Source of the DNA: Didymella arachidicola
Lineage: Eukaryota; Ascomycota; Dothideomycetes; Pleosporales; Didymellaceae
Reading direction: 5' to 3'
NCBI GenBank assembly: GCA_016630955.3
Contig: CM049989.1
Coordinates: forward strand, 992,001-1,056,000
DNA length: 64,000 nucleotides
Under the pieces are notes generated by a model. It searched no databases. It was given only the letters and a program-made list of their open reading frames with translations, and was not told the DNA's origin. Positions 21,387 to 32,106 of this stretch are shown piece after piece; positions within the stretch are counted from its first letter, which is position 1; each line of letters starts with the position of its first letter. Position numbers and translations under genes: made by a program.

Positions 21387-24300
21387 ATGGCTGATCCTGA
21401 CGCGCCCGCCCAGAAGAGGCCCCGTTTGGACTCTGTCAATCCTCCTGTGTACAATCATAACGGCTTCCCCCCCCCTCCTCCGCCGCCGCACACCCAACCT
21501 ACCCGCCAGTTATCTCATCCCACTCCCGCCCACGCTGCTCCCTCTCCTACCGTCCGCCACTATCCTCCCGGCCTACCCCATCCGGCTCATTCTTATCCTC
21601 ACCCGGGGCAAGGACCTCCAACCGGACCGCAACCCTCGCCATCACTGCCACCCTCTGACATACGCACCTACTCAGATCCCCGGACCATCCCTTCACCCAG
21701 TCAACGCCCTCATGGCGCCGGTGGCCCTCCTCCGGTGAACATCTCCCAGGACAACATCGCTTCCTACCGGGCGCCCCCCACTCCCCAGTCGGCGACACAG
21801 CCAGAGCCGCAGAGCACTAGATCTAGTATCAGCGCCGACGTCAAGACTCAACCACCACCCATGGATCATGGCGGCCACCAGAGTCCATGGCAGCACCCCA
21901 ACGGTCATATGTCCAACGGCTACAGCCACTCCATAAGCCCTACACATCACAACAATGGGCAGCCGTTCCACCCACCGCCTCCACCAGCTGCGCCGTACGA
22001 CCAGGGCCCTTATGCACAGAGCCCTTACGGGGGACAGTATGCAGGCGCAGCCGGCCAGCAAGTAAGGCGCAAACAGGTTCGCGCTACGCAAGCTTGCAAC
22101 CACTGTCGAACACGAAAGCAGAAGTGCGACGAAGCCAGGCCTTGTCAGTTCTGTAGGGAGAACAACTTCGATTGCCAGTACAAGGACGTACCACCCCCAA
22201 AGTACGTGGTAAACCGTCGGTCAAATGGCTTTCACTGACACTTGACAGGCAAGATCGAAGCATGATGCAACTGCAAGAGAGCGTGAACGACATCGGTGAC
22301 GTGCTCAAGAACCTTGTTGGGGAATTCTCTTCGTGGAGACAGAGCGTTGAGAGCAGACTTCCTTTGGTTCAAACCCCTAACCAGATCTCCAGCATCGCCT
22401 CCCCAGAAGCGGGATTTGTTGCACCTAATGCCAGAATCCCCACGCCGGCCCAAGGAAATAACCAGATGCGTCGCATCAGCAGCATGAAGACAGAGTCGCC
22501 CAATCTTCGACACTCGCAGATGTCTCCATCAGCCTCGCAAGCCATGACTCCGATCAAACAAGAGTCGATGTTCGCTCCGCCACAGCAGCCAGCTACTCCG
22601 GCTGAAAGCGTCAGAAGCGAACATAGCGGTGGCACAGGATTGCCACCCAAGGAGAAGAGCGGATTGCAGAGTGACCACACCACTCCTGCACACAAGCTAT
22701 TCGAAGAATGGCACTCGATGGCAAGCTTCTGCCGCAATGTTGACTACATTGAGAAGTTGATTGAAAGCGGTCATGATGTCTCCGAGTATCCTATGCTACT
22801 CGAGCAGGATCGTGGCTTGCTCCGCGTTTGGGGTGTCGGTGAAGGACAGGATCTTAACGATGGTGCCCAAGGTCCAGGAAGCCCTGACAGTGGCGGCGAC
22901 GGAGACGCCTCTTCCCCTGCGCCTGGCAAGGAAGGCCTGTGGGGCTTCCCTCCTGGTGATACCTCCAGTCCGGGAACTGACGGTCCTACCAGCCATCCAA
23001 AGGAAAATGATGGCGGCCTTGGTCCAGACGGCAGACCTGACTTCCGCTCCGCTGTCCTTTGGGAGTTGTACGATTCGTACATTGAGAACATTCACAAACT
23101 GCATCCCTTCATGAACGCGAGTAAGCTCAGACGAATGGTCAAGGAATTCAGCGAGCAGTACAGCCCCGACTTCAATGGCAAGCACGCTGGATCGCCAGCT
23201 GCCAACTCGTTAGGTCTTCACCAAGGCTTGAAGCGGAAGCGATCTGGCAGTGCATATGGTGAGCCTTGGTCATCCAGGGGAGCCATCGAACGATCTTTGC
23301 GTAACGCCCTCGTTCTCCTAGTGCTGGCACTTGGCAAGGTCTGTGCTCACCACGACCCACTGCCTTCGCCTCAGAGTGACAAGATGTCGCACACAAACGG
23401 CGGCTGGGGTGTCCATGCCAATGGCAGCTTCAACAGCGACACCTCCGATGACAACCGACCAAGAAATGTTGACATACTTCCTGGCATGGGCTACTTTGCT
23501 TACGCCACCGATATCCTTGGAAATCAGCAGGGTGGCAACACAGTGGCTCATGCCCAAGCAATGATCCTCGCAGCGCTTTACTTGAGTCAGTTTGCTCGAG
23601 TCTTGGAAAGCTGGAGCTGGATTAACAACGCCTGTCGGGTCGTCCTCGTCCTTATCAAGGCGGACTACCAAAAGCTCGACCGAAACTGGTGTTTGGAGAA
23701 CAAGGCGTCTTTGCCACCTAAAGAGCGCTACAGGCTCAACCTGGTTATGTGCGTATACTGGACATGTCTCCAGCTTGAGTCAGACATCTTGGCCGAGATG
23801 AGCACGCTGCCCCCCAGCAGAATCTCCGACTTCCAAAGCGAGATTGCTTACCCAGACGGTGTATATGAATCAGTTCCCATCGAATCCGGGACCAGCGTTG
23901 AAGAGAAGATGTTTGCCGATCCGCAGACACAGGAAGGATCTATGCTCATGTACTCGAGTCAGATCTGGCTTCGTGTTATACTCAACGAGGCACACAATAT
24001 GTTGTATGGCAGAAGTAAGTGTCGTCCACTGTCCTGTTTATAACGTTCTAACGACAACAGACGCTCGCCGTAGCTTCGACACCCACAACATCAAGGAGGT
24101 CGCACACCGCGCGACAGCACATGTACGCATCTTGGAAGATTGGCGACGAGTACTGCCGCCTACGTTGGCTTGGAACGACGATGACCCACCTGCTACTGAC
24201 ATCAATGTCGCACGTCTGCGTGCCAAGTACTATGGATCGATTTACGTGATATTGCGCCCCTACCTGCGCATCGCGAATCACTTTATCGACTTCCCTCCCA

Positions 24301-24834
24301 CAGGAGCGAACGCGCGGGCCTCTCATCACAACTCTCCTGCGCCGACATCTGGCGGATCGTCCAACAGGAACGTGCATCTTTTGGTCGACCTATCTGACGA
24401 CCAAAGGAGTATTATCGGGGTTGCTGTCAAGTGCATCAACGCCGCAATCCAGAGTACCATTGCGTTTGACCGTGTTGGTGCTACTCCCGGCAGCAAGTAC
24501 GTAAAGTTTGATGCCAACGCTCGTACTCGTCGGTTGGTAGTGACCAACATCTTCGGCACCATGCATGCGTAAGTGAATGCTCAACACGATGCAATTACAC
24601 TTTTCACTGACCGTTGGTAGTCAATTTGGAAACATGCTTGTCCTCGCGGCAGTCTTCAAGTCTCAACTTTGCAGATACCTACCCCGGGACACACAGCTCA
24701 CAAAGAACAACCTTACCCTGCTCATGGACCGAACCTGCAAGGTTCTTGGGGAGATTGCGCCGAACTCTCCAATCCTGGAGATGGACCTGAAGATTCTACG
24801 GAATGTTCGGAAGACCCTCGACCTCTACCCATGA
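21387..24834 (+). CDS. Zn2Cys6 fungal transcription factor
   Basis: Four exons, 21387-22201, 22249-24014, 24061-24568 and 24621-24834, encode 1100 residues. The first 230 residues are rich in Pro, His, Ser and Gln. The Zn2Cys6 cluster is complete: Cys237, 240, 247, 253, 256 and 263 (spacing C2C6C5C2C6C), preceded by the basic stretch RRKQVRATQ. Intron 1 falls just after the cluster; the next exon begins with a region able to form a short dimerising coiled coil (QDRSMMQLQES). The fungal middle homology region starts near residue 540 (LWELYDSYIENIHKLHPF) and extends towards the C-terminus. A nuclear DNA-binding regulator is clear; its target pathway is not. The cluster is not of the XlnR type. 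Its isolation in a gene-poor region gives no hint of targets. Confidence 0.9.
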
Positions 24835-27800
24835 TCAATGCCAACAACAATACTCTGCGAGCGAACGTCAATTTGTTTGGATATACCCCATTTGGGCGGA
24901 GAGGATTCCCGATAGCCGCCACGCGTAGCGCGCATTCACTGTACACACATTATCATTTTGCATTTACCTCGGCGCAAAGCATCAGTCATTTCTTTCTTAT
25001 CAGGCATCGAGCACATCCTCATTGGGCGGACTAGCGCTGAAGCTTTTGCGTATACCTCATGTCACAGTCATCGACACTAGCGGACCCTGGGCGGATCTTT
25101 TTTGCTTTTGTGCAGCGTGTTCATACCCCGGACTAGCTGGAAGCACGAGGACGGGCTGACTGGTCGGAATTATTTAGAAACTTTGGAGACAGACGTCGTT
25201 ATCTGAAAAGGGAAATTCCGTTGACTTCGGGATCGGATTCCAACTTCTCGGACACCTATACGGTGCTAGCTTCTGTTGGTCGCTTTGCTAACGGCCACAT
25301 TCCGGTGCTTTTTGAGGGTATACGTCTTGGATGATATAGATGGTTGGCCATGAAACGCCGCAGCCGCAGAGAGCCCACGCATCTCACAGCTGACTCACTT
25401 AATTGATCGGAAACCTTAAACTCTCCGCACGGAACTGCTGGTTTTCTGGCTTCTTTGCCGTGCTATTGGCTGATATTCCGCGTCATCCTTTTGTCAACCA
25501 AGCGTCTTACGTCCGAGTCCCCATACTTCATCAACGTGCACATGCTGACGGCAACCTGGACTTCAGTGTTCGGTATCGCTTTAGATTGCCTGGACCAATT
25601 ACAGCAAATGGATGGTTTCGAGCTCGACGCAAAGGCCCCGGCCGCGTGCAGACCGTCACATAGCCAGTGTGAGCTCAAATTCCACCATCGATACCGCTAC
25701 GATCTGATAGTGGGCTCGCAAGAAGCACAAGCTACCGATTCAATCACTCCAGTTATTGCCGAGAATAGCCATTCTACGCTCGCGCTTTCTCAAACGCGTC
25801 TGATCTCGCTTATGAACGTCGCAGCCCAACCCTCGTGATCCAGAGAGGTAAGGTGCAACAGTCTACGCCCCGCGCTAGATCCTCACTTGATGTCCCACAA
25901 AAAGCCCCGTTCCTGGCGCAGCAGCCACTGCGTGTCTGGCCGGGGCTAACTGAGCGAACCATGGGACGCGGCGTCGGCATCGGCCTTCCGACCCCGAGCA
26001 CGCGACTGCTGCTTGCCTCAAAGTCTCTAACGTGAAGTCTGTGTTTATTCCTGTAAGGCAAGTGCTGACGACCGAGGCTGAAACAAGGACTTCATTTAAT
26101 TGTCCCAGCGAATCATCAAATTGCCAGGGCAGCCTTAAGGCGTTGAGATCGCGACACGGCGCAAAGCTGGAATCTGCTCCGTTGATCGGTTAGTTGTTGT
26201 ACAGAGTTTACTGCGATGAAAGGACCTCCTGCTGCGCAGGAAGTTCCCGTGCTTCGTCGATCATTTAATGGTCCGCCATGAATGGCAGGGTGCAGCGTCT
26301 ACGGAATGAAAGACGCCATAGATCATTCATGCAGACATCCCACCTTGTCGGATGCAGATACGAGTGCAGCGTCCACCTTTATCGTGCTTTCTAGGCGCCA
26401 TCCGATGATATTGGAATGGTCGGTCTGAGCAACGACATCGCATAACGTCTTGATAGCGGTACGAAGACTCGCCTGTCCTGGTCTGACTTCTGAACTGATT
26501 TCTGGGCTGACAGTCCAAGATAGTCAAGCACACGACGCTACTGCCCAACGTCGCGCACACTTTAAGTGCAGGTGCTCAGCCCGTACCAGAGTCACAACAC
26601 GGGCTGTCGTCGCGCATTTGCATCAATATTTGATATCGGTAGAGACTCCGTATTTCTGGGTCGAACCCCGCTCCAGGCCCTCGGCCAACTTTAATTTCTC
26701 GAAAAGGAAGATTTTGGTGGACATCGAATGCCATCTTTTGCACAATAATTGACGGACGTCGGTTTTGGGAGGTGATCAAGTCGGGATCAAGCGATTATTG
26801 ACAAGCGTCGACACATACTGTGCAGTGGGCAGGCATTTGCGGTGACGATTGATTATCCTTGAGGATTATTGGGCATAAAGACCCCTGCCTCGCTTCATTC
26901 GCTGCATTGCGGACTCCACGTGGGGAATTGACTACTCTAATCGGACACAATCGATAGCAGAACCGAAGATGGCTTCGGTGAAGGATAGCGAAGGACAAGG
27001 TACTTCACACTGCAGACGCAGGACCCAGGAGTACCCTGCTATCTCCCAGCCTCACTGAGGCCTGATACGCACCTGGTCTGAGCCGACAATAACCACGCGA
27101 GTGCAACGTCCCCAGGAAGTCCGGCAGTGATCAGCTCCAGAAGTTGCAGATGGGCGTCAGGCGCGCAAGCGGAAAGAGCAAGTGTTGTTGCAGTGTTCTT
27201 GCGGAGTGCGGGGGGCGCATGCCCGCCTCACTTCAACCCGTGCTGCGTCATATCGCAAAGACAAGCACACACAGCCTCAGACTCTAGGATCCAGGCTCGA
27301 CACGCGCCTCACGCCTTACAGCCTTGCTCGGTCTGCTGCAGCATGGTTCTGCAAAGCATCACCTCAATAAAAACAACCACCAACGACACGCGGCTCACAC
27401 CATCACACTCACAAAAGCAAAAATGAACACACATGTCACACATGCAGGATTCAGCGGCTTGCCAATCTGCAGCCATGGAAATCCTCCCGGCGTGCACATC
27501 CAGTCCAATTATCTAAAGTCGCTCCCTCACCGATCAGGATGCGCCAGAAGCGGGAAGGCCCACTAGCCGACGTTTTGGACTGCCGTTGCAACGCGCTGAA
27601 CGGGTGACGGATGACGGATGACTTGGCAGCGGAGACCTCGTGGAAGTAGCAACGAGCCGGTCCTAGGAGATACATTCGGAAATTGTGATTACTGACGGTG
27701 AGGAGGATGCGTGTCGTAAACGAGCGGCAAGCACTTGAGCTCGCATGCGAGTCTGACAACCCTTGCTGGTGATGTTGAGCGGAGCGTTGATACAGACGAA

Positions 27801-27960
27801 CATGCACAATGGACACGACTCAGTCACAAGAAAGGTAGGAGCAGAGTTTTGATAGGTGGAATGACAGCACGAGCAAATTGCAAGCAAAAGTATGAAGACC
27901 CTGCATCTGTCAAAATCCTTCGATCTCTCCAAAGATCCAAGCCTGCGGTCCGATTTCATC
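24835..27960. other. Gene-poor region before the intact transposon
   Basis: 3.1 kb with no gene, tRNA or repeat I can support. ORFs up to 127 codons show no motif. It is one flank of the second pogo insertion. Confidence 0.5.
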
Positions 27961-28031
27961 TAACGTACATGTACAACGAGCGGACCGGTCAACGAGCGGG
28001 CCACTTTTGCCAAGACCACACCAAAACTCCC
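27961..28031 (+). repeat. Left 71-bp terminal inverted repeat of the intact pogo element
   Basis: It begins TAACGTACATGTAC and ends CCAAAACTCCC. Inside are the palindrome GTACATGTAC (27965-27974), two direct copies of CAACGAGCGG (27974-27983 and 27990-27999) and the palindrome ACCGGT between them (27984-27989). The two direct copies are candidate transposase-binding sites. Confidence 0.95.
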
Positions 28032-28093
28032 CCTATTATGGCCCAAAACACTACAAACTGGCGCTGCATAAGGCAAAACAAGCTGTAATATTA

Positions 28094-29746
28094 CTAAGAG
28101 ACCTCTTCTACAGCATTCTTGCACGTTCGCGCGTTGTGCCCACTCTCTCCGCACCGTCCACAGCGTCGTTGGGATGGTTCACCTCCTTCAGCCCGAACCT
28201 GCTTCTTTGCCTTCTTACCATCACTACGCGCGCTAAACTCCTGCAGAGCAGCTATCCGCTGGCCCTCTTCAACCGCAAGGCTTCCCTTAGCTTGAATACG
28301 CTTTCTTTTGTGCGATTTACGTCGCGTGGCGGCCTTATTAGCCGCTCGAAGCTCAGTAATCTCCTGTTGTGCCAAAACCAGCTTGTGCGCAATAATTGCT
28401 GCCCCCTTTGAGACCTTCTCAAACGCTTCAACTATAGAGGTTGGTGAGCTATTAACATGCGTCTGAATCCTCTTCTTCACAAGCGTTGATTGCGACCCAA
28501 ATTCCAGGGTATTGCTTGGGGTTTGCGACTGCCAGAGCGGGCTGTTTTGGGGGAGTGGTGGCGATGGGGTGCGCAGCTTCACATCCAGGGCCAATATGAC
28601 GCGATCTGGGGCAAAGGGAGCCAATCCGGCCCCTCGGAACCCTCCTTGAATGTTGCTAGGGGTAATAGCTTTCTTGTGAGCCGCTACAAAGCATGGGAGG
28701 AACTCCTGCTTTGTAATGTGGTTGATCCGGTTGCGCATAAGCTCATTAACCTCAACCCCGTACGCCTTCTTCAGAGGGCCAAAACAACCCACATCAAGTG
28801 GCTGAAGGAGGTGCGATGAGTGCGGAGGCATGCATAGGATCACAATCTTCTGATCCTTGCAGTATTGCGTGAATTCTGGAGTGTTGTGGCTCCCATGACC
28901 GTCAATAATCAGCAACCGGTGGCTGCCAACAGTGCGCGCCTTTGTATACCTGTCAAAGTGCTTCAACCAGTCAAAACCAAGCTCATTGGTAGTCCAGCCG
29001 TTCTCAGAGATGGCAATACTCCAATCTTGGGGCAGGTTGTTGTCCTTGTACCAGCTGGACTGGTGTTGGCGGGCTTTGAAGATGATGTAGGGTGGAATAG
29101 CCCATCCTGTGGCATTAATGCCCTCAATGACTGTTACCCACTCCCGGTTGCCTGGCTGGACCTGCTTTGCTCGTCCTAGTTTCTCTGCATCTGTTACAAC
29201 AACTCCGGTGGATATCTGGCCCATCATGAAGCCTGTCTCGTCAAAGTTGTACGTGTCGTTGTCCTGGATGCCATACTTGACTTTGGTAGTAGCTACAAGG
29301 TTGAACCAGCCCTGTATAACCTCAGGGTCCTCGCAGAGGGCTCGCTTGTAGTCATACTTGCGATTAAAAACTGTTTTGAGCTCCTCCTGACGCGAAACAA
29401 ACCTGCTGGCCCACCTTGGGCCAACAGGGGCCAAACTGCGCTCTTTCAGCAGAGAATTGGCCATATCAGCCACAAATTCAAGCCGGGGGGACTCTCCTCG
29501 CGTAACCAGCTCAAGTATGCGCATAACAATCACCTGCTCCTCAGCGCTGGTTAGATTCCGTAAGTTGGCCATAATATTAACGCGTGAAGGTCGTCCAGCG
29601 CGTCGTTGGTGTAGTGTAGTTCGAGAGACGCTGTAGATAGCTGCAGCGCGTCGCTCTGAGAGATTCGCGTCTTGTTTGAGAGCTTGGAGCGCAAGCTGTA
29701 TCTGACGCTCGTTTGACGCGTTAAACTGTACTTGTTGTGGAGGCAT
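28094..29746 (-). CDS. pogo/Fot1-type DDE transposase with C-terminal zinc knuckle
   Basis: A single-exon gene of 550 residues. I start at ATG 29746, which lies inside the element; the open frame runs on to 29863 but that part crosses the terminal repeat. A Psq-type helix-turn-helix occupies about 10-50 and a CENP-B-type DNA-binding part about 65-130. The DDE superfamily core has Asp169 (NFDETG), Asp282 (IDGHGSH) and Asp318 (QPLDVG), so the last two acidic residues are 35 apart in between. A basic, Lys/Arg-rich tail holds a zinc knuckle C-X2-C-X4-H-X4-C at 529-542. No stop or frameshift is seen, unlike the copy near 5 kb. It would cut and paste the element at TA. Confidence 0.95.
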   Translation of the reverse strand: MPPQQVQFNASNERQIQLALQALKQDANLSERRAAAIYSVSRTTLHQRRAGRPSRVNIMANLRNLTSAEEQVIVMRILELVTRGESPRLEFVADMANSLLKERSLAPVGPRWASRFVSRQEELKTVFNRKYDYKRALCEDPEVIQGWFNLVATTKVKYGIQDNDTYNFDETGFMMGQISTGVVVTDAEKLGRAKQVQPGNREWVTVIEGINATGWAIPPYIIFKARQHQSSWYKDNNLPQDWSIAISENGWTTNELGFDWLKHFDRYTKARTVGSHRLLIIDGHGSHNTPEFTQYCKDQKIVILCMPPHSSHLLQPLDVGCFGPLKKAYGVEVNELMRNRINHITKQEFLPCFVAAHKKAITPSNIQGGFRGAGLAPFAPDRVILALDVKLRTPSPPLPQNSPLWQSQTPSNTLEFGSQSTLVKKRIQTHVNSSPTSIVEAFEKVSKGAAIIAHKLVLAQQEITELRAANKAATRRKSHKRKRIQAKGSLAVEEGQRIAALQEFSARSDGKKAKKQVRAEGGEPSQRRCGRCGESGHNARTCKNAVEEVS

Positions 29747-29757
29747 TAGTGTAGGGA

Positions 29758-29828
29758 GGGAGTTTTGGTGTGGTCTTGGCAAAAGTGGCCCGCTCGTTGA
29801 CCGGTCCGCTCGTTGTACATGTACGTTA
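29758..29828 (-). repeat. Right 71-bp terminal inverted repeat of the intact pogo element
   Basis: Exact reverse complement of 27961-28031 over 71 bases. Confidence 0.95.
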
Positions 29829-32106
29829 TCCTGCATGTTGCAACGCAACAGACTATAGGACACGGACTCTGCAACACAGACGTCTGTTTCAGCTCAGACG
29901 TCCACAATCGTGCGTGACGGCACGGCTTACCTTCCCTGTTCCTAATGTCTCACCCCGCTCGCTCGCATTCGCGATACGTCAGTTGTTGGAGTTTATGAAG
30001 TCGTGATCGGGAAGTCGCCTCCACATTCGGGACCATATCGAACGGTAAGACCATGGATACGATCGGGGGGACTAGTCATCGGGACTCGGGAGACCTTGCT
30101 CAGCCAGAGTATTTTAATTTGGAGACTCAATGCTTCCGACAGAAGCCATACTCTGGTAGTATTGGACCGAGTCCTAGCACATGCTCGACCCCAGGGTTCC
30201 GCTCAAAATGATATATCAAGATTTAAGACAGGTTTGCCGCGGCTGCACTGAGCATATCCGAGCACGCAAGCATTACGATGCTGAGTATTGCCAGACATCC
30301 GCACGAGCCCGGAGCGTGCTCCGAACGTGCTCTGCGATCATATCAAGGACAAGGCTTGAGACTGGCTACTACGCGCTCATATAACATATCAACCTTGTAC
30401 ATAGATGGTGCGGATGCCCGCAACCGGATGTCCGACGACAAGGCATGGATGCCCGTTGCTACTCTCACAACACCATAGGTTCATAGTGACGCCGGCATCA
30501 CCGCGGTGCATTGTCCTTTACAACAACAACAACGGTGAGGCATGCCAGCTTGAGAGGATCCACATGTCATCGCAGCATGCTACTGCCAAAGCAGGGGCAC
30601 GGCGTCTTCTGCATGTCTACGTCTATTCGCCATACAGCAGCAAGTTACAGCAAAGCCCCCGGGCTTTTCTCTGGCTCGGCAGCAACCCCAAAGCAACACG
30701 ATCGCCTACTTCACCGTTGATCGCGCCAGAAGCGACCGTCTCCGAGCATCTGCGCGTATCTGCGTCGCGGGCCCATCACACCCAGGGGTATGTTGGCCAG
30801 ACGACGTGCGTTGGACGCCCTGTATTCGGATAGCACCGAGCAGCGCAGCGGCCCAAGGGGGATCTACGAGCATGTTTTTCACCGTTGAAAATCAATCGAA
30901 TGCTTGTCACCTATCTCCCGAGGCTGCCGGTGTCGCCATCAGCGTGCTTCGGCGCGGCCAGCCTGGGATGCAACGTGTGTTTTCAGACAGGCCCGACTGC
31001 GACTCGGACCGGAGTGACGGCTACAGCCGAGGGTACGGTACACGAAAGTCGTGCCGAGTAAGTGTCGAGAGAGACTGGAGATGGTGTGGAAGAGTCTGGT
31101 GTGTAGAGACTTGCAAGGTGTTGCGGGTATGCGAAAAGCAAAAAAGCCTTCTGGAATGCACGCACTGCGCAGTCGGCAAGCTGGTGGGAAGGACAGACCG
31201 GTGCTTCTGAGGGGTCGATCTGTATGCACTCGGGATGCGTCGTCCAACTCAGCAGTTGATTACAGGCCCGGTCCTGCGGAACGGTCGGATCGACATGGCC
31301 GGTTGATGCATCTCACCGATGCACATGCTGAGCGAGTTTTCCCCGTCCGCTAACGAAGATGGTAGAAACCCCGAAATGCAAGTCATACTGCAATGAAACA
31401 AACTTTCTCCACGCCTGCCGAAAGCCTAAACCCTACCGATGTTTCCTCGCCAATGAAGCTTGAGGATTTGGAGTGGAGCAGAGGGTGTTGCTGAGGAGTC
31501 TGTGGACCCACGAATCAGAGCGAACAGAAGATGAGATGATACTCCAGCTATGAGATGATATTCCAACTATGAGAGGCGGCTGCCTTGTATCTACAGGCGG
31601 CTGATAGAAAAGGTCTTGGTTGTGTGTTGGACAGCAAGCAAGACACAAAGAGACAATCTGACAAGACACGAGGTGGAAGCTGCTGGATGAACCCAACGAG
31701 CGAGCGCGATGGACACGGGTAAGACGAGTGTGTGAGCGCGAGCGAAACGAACAACAAGGAAAAAGTCTTGGTTTGTTCTGGTTGTTATCGATGGCGTGGT
31801 GGCTGCGAATCGTTGCGTGCTCATGGCTGGGTCTTGTAGCAATGGGAGAGGTGGTTACCGCGCAGATGCAGCTCCTCTGATGGACCAGAGTATTTGTCTG
31901 CGTAGTAGAAACTACGTCATTGCTTACGTCCACGACGACCAGATGCCCGAATTCTTTCAGCACCGTGGGGGATAATTCTGGCATGCCTGCAAATCAATCG
32001 TGTTGAATGCCGATGATGGCTAACGAGCCCCTTGAACGATGCCCTGCTTCTCGCCGTTCTTCCCATCTTCTTGAAGTCATAGTACAAGATGTATCCGACA
32101 CGTGTT
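29829..32106. other. Gene-poor region after the intact transposon
   Basis: 2.3 kb without a recognisable gene. ORFs up to 183 codons, on either strand, show no motif. The last few hundred bases should be the 3' UTR of the minus-strand pseudouridine fusion gene. Confidence 0.5.

Larger units (their letters stand above)
27961..29828 (-). mobile_element. Fot1/pogo-type DNA transposon, apparently intact
   Basis: 1868 bp bounded by TA at 27961-27962 and 29827-29828. Inverted termini of 71 bp (TA included) are identical on both ends by direct comparison. One uninterrupted transposase gene fills most of the interior. The intact frame and identical ends point to a recent insertion and to a copy able to move by itself. 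Its termini and protein differ from those of the degenerate element at 4.2-6.4 kb, so it is a separate family. Confidence 0.95.

Noticed and set aside
26655..26690. TCGAACC-type sequence that resembles a tRNA T-arm
   Set aside because: No pairing acceptor, anticodon or D-arm around it on either strand.
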